A DNA stretch of 64,000 bases from Linepithema humile. Its lineage: Eukaryota > Arthropoda > Insecta > Hymenoptera > Formicidae. The notes beneath the pieces are model-generated. The model worked only from the letters and a program-made list of their open reading frames with translations. It ran no database searches and was not told the origin of the DNA. The DNA is taken from positions 6,744,501 to 6,808,500 of the forward strand of contig NC_090129.1 in the NCBI RefSeq assembly GCF_040581485.1, in the 5' to 3' direction. A program made the position numbers and the translations under genes. Of the stretch, positions 27,384 through 38,515 are shown in pieces; the first letter of the stretch is position 1; each line of letters begins with the position of its first letter.

Positions 27384-27730
27384 CTTGCTACACGTTGCCT
27401 TCACAAATGCCACCCTCACACACTTCTTCGCGCACTTGCTGCTAAACAGCGGCCAGATAGCGGCCCCGTCGCCACGGAGAAGACAAGATGATCCCCGGCG
27501 CGACTCACGCTTCTCTTCCTCCTCCTTCTTCTTCTGCGCGCCTCCTTAATACCGTCGTCCTCTTCACACTCCACGCCAGCCGTCGTAGTGGCCGTGCTCA
27601 CCACAAAAGTAATTCTGAAACGCGGCAAACGCGAGCAACGAAAACGTCGACACGTTCCGCACTGTCACCACTGACACCAGCTTGACCGGCAACGGAAGGA
27701 GCGCCTTTCCGATCACCGGCACCGTCTCCT

Positions 27731-27764
<34 letters not shown>

Positions 27765-27948
27765 TTCCTCCTCCTCCGCCACCACCGCCGACTTCTTCCT
27801 CGTCGCCGTCTTCGTCTTCGTCGTTTCCGTCGTCACCGATGGCAGCTGCACTGACGGCAATCGGCACCGAGCGGTCCCCTACCTGGGCGAATGGACCCCT
27901 AATCACCGTCGCACTCGCACTCGATTTAGCCGTACAATTCACCTGCGC
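27384..27948 (-). other. Galphao: 5' UTR part of Go alpha exon carrying a GGC repeat
   Basis: Immediately upstream of the Go start codon the minus strand is GC-rich and ends at a strong acceptor (TTCTTTCTGTTTACAG) at 27949-27951. The coding exon therefore extends to 27948, giving a leader of about 565 nt in this exon. It contains a perfect run of about 11 GGC triplets (read on the minus strand) flanked by GGA and GGT triplets. No ATG-initiated upstream frame of note was seen. A frame with no ATG runs through the repeat and would encode polyglycine. Confidence 0.7.
27725..27792. repeat. GCC/GGC trinucleotide repeat in Go alpha 5' UTR
   Basis: A plus-strand run of GCC triplets with flanking TCC, GCC and ACC triplets. 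On the transcribed (minus) strand this is a GGC repeat in the leader of the Go alpha mRNA, able to form G-rich structure. Confidence 0.9.
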
Positions 27949-30900
27949 CTGTAAACAGAAAGAAAGAATCGAATCAAACCTCTCGTGAGTCCTGTAAGCC
28001 TGCTCGACCAGCGAAACGAAACTTTAGCATACCTATAGCGATCGGTTTATGGAAAATTAAGGATTACGAAATGCAGAATTATAGTTCCGACAACTAATTC
28101 CGCAGTTGTTACTATCTTAAAGAAGAATTGGAAATTAAATTCTAATATGTGTTTTATTATTTATTAAAATGTCAGATGTTGATCTGAATTTTACATGAAG
28201 CTACACATTTATGTACGAACGTATTTTTCGATGTTAAACCAAGACTGGGAAATGACAGTTCTATATTGTAACACATGAATCATTGGTGTCATCATCTCGC
28301 AAGTATCCTCGTTCTGGAGGAATCTACTCGTCGTTACAAACGCGTTAAAATAATCGATTACGTGTAAGCGACTCTCTGGATTAGATCGCCGATATCGGCG
28401 TTGTTTAACCAATCCTCGCCTCATTGAACGTGTACGCCGAGTACAAAGAGGAGACGGATGACACTACTCGTTTTCGTTCTTCCAGCGATACGAGTATACG
28501 ACCCCGACTTGGCAGATTGCCCGCGTTTGATACGCCGAAAGGTTCTCGACCAATCGGCGCTGATAACATCGTTTGTTCGTCGCGTCTCGTTATAATTCGA
28601 GCGAACCGGATAATAGTTTTATTAACCGAGCGATCGATACGATTTAAGACCCCATCGCCGAGCATGAATTCGATCTAATGTCATTAGTCATCGCAAGTGG
28701 AAAATCGAGTTTCACAACAATGTGGAAAATATTGAAGCAACAAAGAATTGCGTAATTTGATTTAATTTAATCACACAATCGATAACTGCTGATTTTCAAT
28801 GGTTTTTTTTATACCATTTTTTTTAGACCGATGTCATTAACAATCGTTTTCAAACTGTTGTCGATATTTTTATATAGGCAAATTAAAATGTTTTGAATTT
28901 AAAATTACAGATATAAACAAAGCATTGTTTACGACGAATTAAACATCGACCATCAAACATGGAAAATTTAGGAATGTAATTCCGTGTAATTACAAATAGA
29001 TGGACAAAACATGTTCATTACATGAAAAAATATGTAAAATATCTGTATAGTACACGTAAAATTTCGTCTCATAAATAACTAGTGGAATACCGCTTGTTTG
29101 GTTAGACGCAATAGTAGAATAGGTTTACGGCTAGTCAGCCTAGTTAACGCAACTTGCGGAAGAATGTTGCAACGTAGAAAGACGGCATTATAATGAAACA
29201 AGAATCAAATTGTGAGCCTTGATGAGCTACTTAGGAAAACTCAATCCAAGTTTCCTTCCCCAGTTACCAAGAATAAACCTTAACTTAATCGGAGTTTTAT
29301 GAAAAGATAGCAATGCTAAATTAGCTTCTCAATTTAAATGCAATTAAGTTTTAATGATAATTATTTAACAATTTGATAAAGAGAAATCGTATTTCAAAAT
29401 ATAAAAAAAAACATTTAAAAAAACCTGAAAATCTTAAAAAAAAAAACTTCAACTTAAAATCGTACATAAATTCTTCTCTACGAGATTAAGTTTCCCACTA
29501 ACTTTGAGATGCAGCTAATTCGATAAAAAACATTCTGCTAAAATAACAATAATGCTGCGCGGATGTAACAAATATGCAAATCGCAACGAAAACACCGACG
29601 AGATGCTCGAAAAACGTCTATATTGAAGAAATAAACTGAATCAAGTATCGATAGCTTTGCACGTTCGGTGTCGAGTGTACGAATTTGCCGTAGAAGTGTC
29701 AGTTTCCTTAAATTTTACCGAAGGTACAACGCTGCATGTTCGCGTTTTATTTAATTCACGGCATATAAGATTGCAAATCGAACTCGTCGAAAACGCTCCA
29801 GTTCAGCGATGACTGAATTGTTAACTAGCGTGAATCCGCACGACTGCGATGTCCATGGTTTATTCGTTTCTCGGATTGCAACGTACATCTTCGCAAGCAC
29901 GGCAGTACGTGGAAACACACCGGCGTACGATCAATAAAATGCAACGACCTGATATAATGGAAGCGATACGCGTCGCGCTTCATAAAATACCATCGTGCCG
30001 GCATATAGTAAGACTAAAATACGTTTAAGAGACGTAATGCGCGCGCGGAAAAACGAGCGAGAGTCGACCGACCGTGCTCTTCGATTTATCGAGTTCCTCG
30101 CGGTTTCATCTCCGGCCTCTCCCCCCTCCGTCCGTTCCTCTCTCATCCTCGCGTAATTAACATGCGACAAGGAACCTTTTATAATATGCAAAATAAAATT
30201 TCAAAGAAACATTAGCCAAGGCTGAATTCTTAATTATCAACACGAAATATATGTTGTCTTGTACAGGAAATTCAATGATTATATTGTTATTTTTTTACTC
30301 TTTGATCTGATATAACAATTATTAGGATTAATTTTGCGACAATGAAAAAATGTAACATGGGTTTTTAACGATAACGCGCGCGGCTTGGAATTGGTACTTC
30401 ATTCGGGTTCAGTAGTGCGCAACAGTTTTAGCACGGCAGGAGAGAAGGGATTCAAGCCCTCGGTGCGCCGGAGTTTCGCATGCGTAAGCCGTGCTCAATT
30501 GCACGAATAGCGTAGTTAAATATCTAAATATTTTCTGCGTATCTTTTGACATATCTGAAAAATTCACATTAACTCTCGCGCTTAGCACCGCGATGTATTT
30601 TGAAAATGCTGTAAAATTGAATCGTTTGATATAATTAATGAATATTACAATTAAGAGACTTAATTTGCAAAATCAATTATTCATGACATCACGTGAAAAA
30701 AGAATATATTTGCATTCTATTTTTGTGTTAATTCAAATTAGATTTTTTATTATGATATGAATTAATCATTAAAAGCATTTTGATGTTTAAAGCGATGAGT
30801 TAATCATAACAACATAACAACGTTATAATTAATGCAAATTTCAAAATAGTTTTCCAATAAATTTTCCAACCAGTTTTCTGGCTAATTAAAAGATATTACA

Positions 30901-32606
30901 TTTTGCAAATATTGTTTTATGTATCCGAGCGATTTAACGTAGCGGTGACACGACGCGCGAACGGAAGCTCCTATTGATTATGGTCACGCAATATGTATGT
31001 TGGATTGTATCTGATAAAATCATTAAAAATGCAACCAGACGCTTCGTCTCTCGCGTGCGTGTTCATCGCGGGCAAGCGAGGGGGAAATTAAAATATATTT
31101 TATACAAGGAATGTATTATATCGCAAAATTGTCTTTCTTTTTTATATCGCACAGAGATTGAAATGCCCCTCCGTAACTTTGACGAAAACACGTTGACCCA
31201 CGTGTATCGCGTATATTGCAATTTTATCGTATATTATGAGCGACGTATCGCCCTGCGCGCCGATTACATTCTGCGCAACACGAAGAGCCCGGACTGAACC
31301 GCAAAGCGAAATCGTTACTCTCGTATTTTTTATACGTACGTGGTTTTCACCGATATTTTTCGCAGACGCGACTAAAGAAAGTACGATAGAATCGATGCGA
31401 AGCGAAAATAATAAACGAAATAACACGACTCCGGCGTTAAAAAAAAATGCTTCGAACGTTACTCCACCTTCAAATCGTCGAAAGCGCAACTACGGAATCG
31501 AAGAATCGCAATCGTGATAACGAGTGTCGCAAGAACGCGAGAGAAATAATGAAAGATTCGTTAAACAAATAATTAAATAACGCGCGACAAAGACACAAAC
31601 TCTCGCACTCGGTTAACCATCTTGTGGGCAATCCACCACCTGCCATATTTTCTTCTTCATCAAACTCTCTGCAGACTGCAAAACGAGTAACATTTGCACA
31701 GTTTCGGAGCACCCTTTGCATTTTCCGATTTTTACCTTCCCTCTCCGCGCCACCCCCCGAGGAACAGAGAATCGTAGCAGTTAACGGGTGAATCGAGCGT
31801 CGGCGTATAGCGTACTCCAAAAGGAACCCCCGCCCTCTCGCTCTCCATCGCTCCTTCTCTTTCCCTCTCGCGCTCCCCTTTTCCCACTCGACCTGTCTCT
31901 GTCCCTCCCACGGAGCCAGGCCGCGGCCAGGGGGTAGCTCTCGACGGTGTCGCACGCAAAGCGAACGTTCTCTCCGCCCGGCGATCCGTCAATACGGATC
32001 GAAGCCGTGTGTTTTAACGTCTACGCACCTCCTTCACGTATCCTGGATGACGTCGAGATCCTCTCGTCGTATCTCCTTCTCACTCGTTACCCCTTTTCTC
32101 TCTCTCGTGTTCTCTCTATCCCCCTTTCGCTCACGGCCTCGTTGTTCCCGGAGTTAGTTTTTTTCACGCGGTTCAGACTATTTGATCGATATTCCGAGAG
32201 AGCGGTTTCCGGCAGAGGAGCAGAGAAATCCGCTCCGGGGATCCGACCGGGATGATCCGGGAGGTGGAGCAGTTAGGCGAGGCTCGAGCCGCGCGGCGCA
32301 AGAGAGACTTCTCTCTCGATCCCGGCAGCGTAGCGGCGACGACGACGACGACGACGACGATCAGGACGACCACAAAGACGACGGCAGCAAAACGGCACAC
32401 CGCTGCGCGAGAAACAGACGAGCGAGGGAGCGTACGTGCGTGCGTGCGTACGTGAAAATGCGTGCGTGTGAACGGGCGACAGATACGATACGTGTTATCG
32501 CGTCTCTCGTTCTCCGGCGGCTCTACGTCCGTCCGTCCCGTCTCCCGTTTCTCGCTCCCTCCGCGTAGGGCGCAAAATTGCACCCGGAGGGGTCTCGGCT
32601 ACTTAC
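27949..32606 (-). other. Probable 5' UTR intron of Go alpha
   Basis: Spans from the acceptor at 27949-27951 to a consensus GTAAGT donor (plus-strand ACTTAC, 32601-32606). No coding exon was recognised inside. It is AT-rich on the left and becomes CpG-rich above about 31.7 kb, with CT/GA tracts, a GAC triplet run (about 32335-32360) and a TGCG/TACG run (about 32433-32455). Use as an intron is inferred only from the two splice sites. Confidence 0.4.
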
Positions 32607-33400
32607 AGAAGTAGTTTCACAGTTCCCGGGCGCTCGCGGCACGCCGCGAACGACGTCGACGTCGACGTCGATGGCGACCGGTCGCGAGGACCGGAAAGAC
32701 GAGAGATGACGGATCCTCCCGGCGGCAGCGGCGGCCGCAGCGGCCGGCTAACAGTCACCGCCGAATGTGTGCGCGATCGCGGATAAACTCGCACGACGCG
32801 ACCCGTCCGTCTCCTTCCGAAAGGACGTGAAGGGTATACGCGCGAGGTGGAACACAGTTAGGCTCCGGCGCCGTGCTCTCCGTGCTGCCCGAGCGACGAT
32901 CACGGGGAGGTCCTCGCGCGTTGTTCCGGATTCTCGAGAGGGGATACGCAGCCCGGCAGCTGGTGCTCCGCGAAAGTCGCACTCTCTTGACAGCGGCGAG
33001 CTGAACGCGTACTGGCGAGAGTCGGCCGACGATCGGGGCGACCTCTCGCCCCACCCGACGCCGCCGCCGCCGCCGCCGCCGTCATCACCACCACCATCGG
33101 TCGCCGTCGCCGCCGGCGCGCCGTCAAGAGAAGGACGTTAATCGATCCCGGGACCGGCCGGCCGCTCGTCTCGTATCGTGCCGAGAAACGAACGACCCCC
33201 GGAATCGCGCACCGATCAAGTCGACGCTCGATCTCGATTCTCGAAAACCAAGTGTCCGCCGCGCGACATCGTCTGATCGCGCGCAGCATCGCAACGCTTG
33301 CTCTCGTGAGATTGCGAAGCTTGTTGTACGGGATGGATCGCCGTCGCGAGCGGACATTCACCTCTGTATTTTATATCGGAACCTAGCATATAACTGCGAC
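31750..33400. promoter_or_regulatory. CpG-rich island, probable promoter and first exon of Go alpha
   Basis: A stretch dense in CpG and in CGG, GAC and GTCGAC repeats, quite unlike the AT-rich flanks. On the minus strand a strong donor (GTAAGT) closes a candidate noncoding first exon beginning at 32607 and extending to somewhere near 33.0-33.4 kb. It lies about 5 kb upstream of the Go start codon, and the matching acceptor is at 27949. No TATA box was recognised. Open frames here overlap on both strands and reflect base composition, so they are not reported as genes. Confidence 0.5.
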
Positions 33401-36400
33401 CTTTAACCGATTTTCATAATTGATGCTTATCGTTCGCCTTTTGCCGCCCGCGTTCTTAGGAACGAACAGAAGTAAGGGCGCACGGTGTCGGTTATAAATT
33501 GAGAGCTGAGAGTCTCAGATCTTTGCCAACTTTCGCGGTTTACGTTATTATGTTTCTTATAATTTATCGTGCAACACTAGAATCATTTTTATAACATATT
33601 ACAATTTTTTAACTTTGTTTTTACAAGAAGCTGCATGTTTCAATAAACTTTGTTTATAGAGTAAGAAAATAATTTTTAAACTTTTAGAATAAAAAGAATA
33701 TAATCTGATATAAATATACTTTTTTTTAAAGCGATACATCATCAATCATTTTTGATCGCTTATAATTTGGCAAATGTCTTAGAAATTATGAGAAAATTGA
33801 TAGACTTACCTTATAACTTGCACGTTACACGATGATCTATTCATTGCGAATTCCTTGCTACGCGCGATATTAAAACTATTTAAAATCGCATTCTCTAAAA
33901 TCATCCCAAGTCGAAAGACGCGCGCAATGATTTATGCAGCTTGCACAGGTAAGGGAATACAGCTTGCTTTATTACCGAGTAACGACTTTATAACGTAATC
34001 GCTGGTAGCGTAAGTAGTATTGAATAATTGCGGATCAAAAATGTTACTGGTTACACAATAAAATCGTACGCCACGTTGTGAGTTCGCGCTCCGCGCGTGT
34101 ACAAACAGTACGCGATTCTCCCGATCAGGAATTCTTTGCTGGCGAGTCAATTTGCTTTGTCTCAATTACATATCGAAGCAGGGATCAGAGGTCGTGAAAA
34201 TAACAACCGTGCGGCTGCTCAATCACAACTTCCTAATTCGCAATCTCTCGTTATTTCATTCAAGCGAAAAAAGAGTGGCTCCAGGCCGTTCGACTGTTTG
34301 GAGATTGCGAATTAGGCTCATCTGTGCGCTCATCGACTCGAAAATAAATCGATTTCCCTGTTTGAAAAGCGCCGTCAAGTTTGCTCGTGTGCGCTTTACT
34401 TATTTACATCTACTTGGTATTCGAGTTTCTTGAAATGTCAAAAGCGTCTGCCACAGTAATCGGAATCGAAAGCTCATAAAGGGTAACCAACAACACACTT
34501 TCGTGCATCGAGGCTCACCGCGACTGTCGTCAAATTCTTTGAAAGCCTCGTGAAAAACGATAAAAACGATAAACTCATGTTGCTCGAGCAATATAAAAAA
34601 AAATATAGAGCAGCCATGATGGTCGTTATACCGTGTTTTCAGAACGTTTCTTACGTTGCTTTTATTATATTCCACAGTTTTCTTCTTTTTCGTTCTCGTT
34701 ATTACAAAGTATTGCTAAAAACATGTTAACAGTATGAACTTTCGATTTAGTTTTATTTGATAATACAGAGTGTTTCGCCGGCGCGGACACGCTCCCGAAT
34801 CACCCTGCACAATGTTCCTACGCGAAGAATTTATAACGACGACTTAGTTAAATGTCTCTACTAATGATGTAACATGATTTCGTTACACACGACGCCACTC
34901 ATTTAATATAACTACATCGTACACGTATAAAAATAACGTTTCTATTGTTAAAATATTTTTCAACATATTCAGAGTTTAGAAATAACTAATTCGATGGCCG
35001 CCGTCGCCATTACGTTCGCTCGTCTTCCTAAAATTGGATTCAAGATACTTGATTTTCGTTACATAAACTACAATTATATGTCATATCAAAAAGCATAGTA
35101 TAGATACATATTTACTATATATATATATAGTATATATATATATACACATATACATATACATATATATATATATATCACATACACACACACACGCGCGCGC
35201 GCGCGCGTACGCATTACAGAATCAGTGTTGCATGACGTGTAATATCAAAATAATGTGTGATCACGATTTTATATATAAATTTTCCGTTCTTATATAAATT
35301 AATCGAGCAACATTTAACTCGTATCCGGGCAAGCTGAGCTTTTTTTCAATTCCTCGAAAGTTATAGTTACTTCCTAAAATACATTTCTTAACTTTGTAAG
35401 ATTATCTTGGATTATATGAAGACAAATATATTTTCATATAATTTTTATAAAAAAAATAACGTTATACCCGTTTGTCTTTTTAGAAGATGGGCTTGCCGGA
35501 TAAGGGTTAATCCAAGTGTAATAGAGATAAGCGATTCAATTTGTCATCGATGGATACCTCGAAAATGACTAGATTACCGCAGACGGAAAATATGCGCGGG
35601 CGTGCGTGTGCGATCGTGTTGAAGTGCGAATAGTTCGTCAAAGTTAAAAGCGGAAAAAGTGATTTACTGCTTCCCTATTTTACGCCACTTGCTGTATACG
35701 CTAGCTACATTCTGTGCACGAGTCGCTTTGAGTGAGAAGACCTCGAGAGGAAATCTTGGCTCTTTCGAGAGTGAACATTTACTATCCTTCGACGATCAAC
35801 GAAGGTCGGTGCATACTCTACACACGTATGTGCATCAGCCTCTCATTACGGAACGGAGGAATGTCGTCCCTCCTGCTTTGTCGCGGACGTACGTGATACG
35901 GGAATACAACGTGACACCCACACAGCCTCCTCGCCGCGCTAGGCTAGGTTGACGATCTTCGGAGAAGAAATAAAGGCGATGTATGACCGTGCACGTCGAA
36001 CTTATGCGATAAATCGAGAACGAAAATAAAGTTACGTTAAGATAGGCACATATATATATTACAATGTATCTTTATTACCTAAAATATGCACTTTGAAAGT
36101 ATTTTCTTTTTTTTTCGAAAGACTTAGAAGGCAGGCAAGGGGCAAAACGACATTCGGGAGCCAACGACTGGAAGGGCGCAAAACGAAAGGGTCGAGTGAC
36201 AAGAATGCCGATGATCTACTGAGCACGTCTCGATGATTCGGCTAATTTTTTGCTGTCATACATGGTCGATCGGGCCGGCGAATGGTCCGATACGAGAATG
36301 AGCAGGTTGTCAATTTGTCGCCGGTCCGCAACAAAACGCGAGCTCTAACAAATCTCCAAGCAACAATGACGATTATTCCCGGTAAAATTCAATTTTGATT

Positions 36401-38515
36401 CAGCCTGTACAATAAGTCGTGAATTTACTCAAAGATTCTGGCGGGATAATCGCGATAACAACAACATGCGCGACGAAATAAAATGACGTTTATGAATCGT
36501 CTTAGCCAAATCATTGCTGTATTCGCACATATTCGTATTATAATTCTATCTATAGTACACAAAACAATAACACTAAAAATTATTTAATTCGAGTAATTCT
36601 ATTTTAATTAATATAATTTTTTCTTGTATATATAGTAAATTATTGTATTTAAACGCACGCTTACGCCTAGCTGCATACGATTTTCTTATTTGTGGTTTCT
36701 TCTTTTCTTTAATAATATATAATATAATAATATACTATGTCGCATATAAAAAACAATTACTTAGTATAGAGTACAAGATCGTTCCTTAGTTAAGTTTATA
36801 GATTTTTTGTTTTTTTTTTCCCCTTTTTCGCAACTATTTATATAAACGTAAGACGTCGTTCATTCCTAAATGAACATGCTCCCGCCGCTCCCAGAATAAT
36901 TAGAAATCAAGGTATAGAGAGATATCGTTGTGCCGATTTGTCAAAATAAAACGAGGAAGAAAATGTTTTCTATCGTTGAGGTGCATGAAAAATTAAATAG
37001 CATCGTTCAAGCCACGTGAATGCATAAAATTAGTTCGGCTCGTGTGCGATGAATTTTTCTGTCGAATTTTTTTTTTTTTTTTTGTTTTTTTTTTTCGAAG
37101 CACAATAATACGTTATCTTACTCTCCTCTCACCCCCTCCCCCTCCTAAACGATGAATCATCAGAAAATTTTGCTACATCTAATCAGGTTTTATATTATTG
37201 AATACATCTTGACACAACTTTAAATGCAAATGATAACGCGTTATCCTCGTGCGCCGCGAAATATACAAGCTAAGAACATTCTCGTGGAAAATGTCACTTC
37301 GCGCAAAATGACTTTGGTCACACATTCTATATATCCAGACGCGTGTTCAACGCGTGTAATCGTTATATTGCACAATACTCGCTGCTACTTAATTAACGAC
37401 GCACGATTTATCACGGATAATTGGACAACTATGATATTCCGCGGCGGCGATACGCCGCGCCGTCATCGCGCGTATTTATTCGCCTAACGCGCCAAATCGC
37501 GATTAAATGTCCGAGAGGTTCGCAAACGAAGGGTAAACTGACATCGAATACAAAAAAAAAATAAAAAGGGGGAAAAAATAAAGGGATACAGAAAAATATC
37601 GTATAATAATAGAATAGTCACAACATGTCAAAAACGTGTGGTGTGGTCGGCCGCAGTGCGTACGCGATCAACCGCCGGGAACGGGGGATCAGCATTGAGT
37701 GAACTGCCATTTCTCGATCTTGGTCGGCGTAGTAGTTTATCCAAAGTTGACCGTCCATCCGATTTAAGCTAAAAATTTCATGAGGTGTCATTTTGGTTGG
37801 CAGGTCTGAGCGTTCACCTTGTATGTTCGTGTCTGTGGTGTGAGATCGAGCCAAGGCACCGATAAATCCGGCTGCTCTAGCTGAAGAGGCACGCGACATC
37901 GCGATGTTGCTGCGTCAACAGAACTATCTGCTCCACGTTCCGCCTCCGCATCCTACAAGATTCGTTTTCTCAGTGTCTTTTGCAATACCAGTAGTGTCGC
38001 ATGTATATCAATGTGAGAAGATACGAGGGACACACGGTAAACGCAGTAGCAACGATCGAATCACGGTGCTCGGAATCGAAACAACAACTTTCAAAGTGGT
38101 GCGCAGAGCACTTCCTACCTTAATCTTTCTTTGTATGGAGTTTTCATACCTAGATAAAAAGGAAAATCCGCGTTATTTGCCTAGAAGAGAATTCACTCTT
38201 AAACATTTTATTCTTAAGAATCATTCTGAGATTGTCCGCGACATACTTGCGTATTTTAATCAACTTGTATCGAGAATTACAAAGTATTGTAACTATAAAA
38301 TTTTTTTTTTTTTTTTTTTTTTTTCTTTTAGACGATTAGATTTTCTCGCACGTGTCTCACCCTCGACGAAGACGGATTTATGCAACCAGACGGATGTGCA
38401 CCTCCCGTTAAGTCAACCGAATGACTTCGCGACTTTATTCGCGAATATAAAAACATGTTACTCACCATACTCGCGCTGGTAGAAGAGGCGGGCGTGGTAG
38501 CAGTGGTAGGCACCG
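33401..38515. other. Spacer between Go alpha and RanBPM; simple repeats, possible RanBPM 3' UTR
   Basis: No gene supported. It holds a long compound alternating repeat at about 35115-35212, T tracts (37066-37095 and 38299-38324) and AT-rich filler. A 93-codon ATG frame on the minus strand (37618-37899) lies downstream of the RanBPM stop. It resembles no protein I know and could be chance. The part near 38.5 kb is presumably RanBPM 3' UTR. Confidence 0.4.
35115..35212. repeat. Compound (TA)n-(CA)n-(CG)n alternating purine-pyrimidine repeat
   Basis: About 100 bp of nearly uninterrupted alternating pyrimidine-purine dinucleotides: TA blocks, then TACA, a CA block and finally about eight CG steps ending in CGTACGC. 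This arrangement is strongly Z-DNA-prone at its CA/CG end and easily unwound at its TA end. Confidence 0.9.

Noticed and set aside
27598..27942. Polyglycine-containing minus-strand frame in the Go leader
   Set aside because: It begins at GTG, not ATG, and ends before the Go start out of frame, so it is not listed as a gene. It is kept only as a comment on the repeat.
32182..32568. Plus-strand frame with an Asp run
   Set aside because: The Asp run is one frame of a GAC repeat; another frame gives Thr and the other strand Val. No supporting splice or family evidence.
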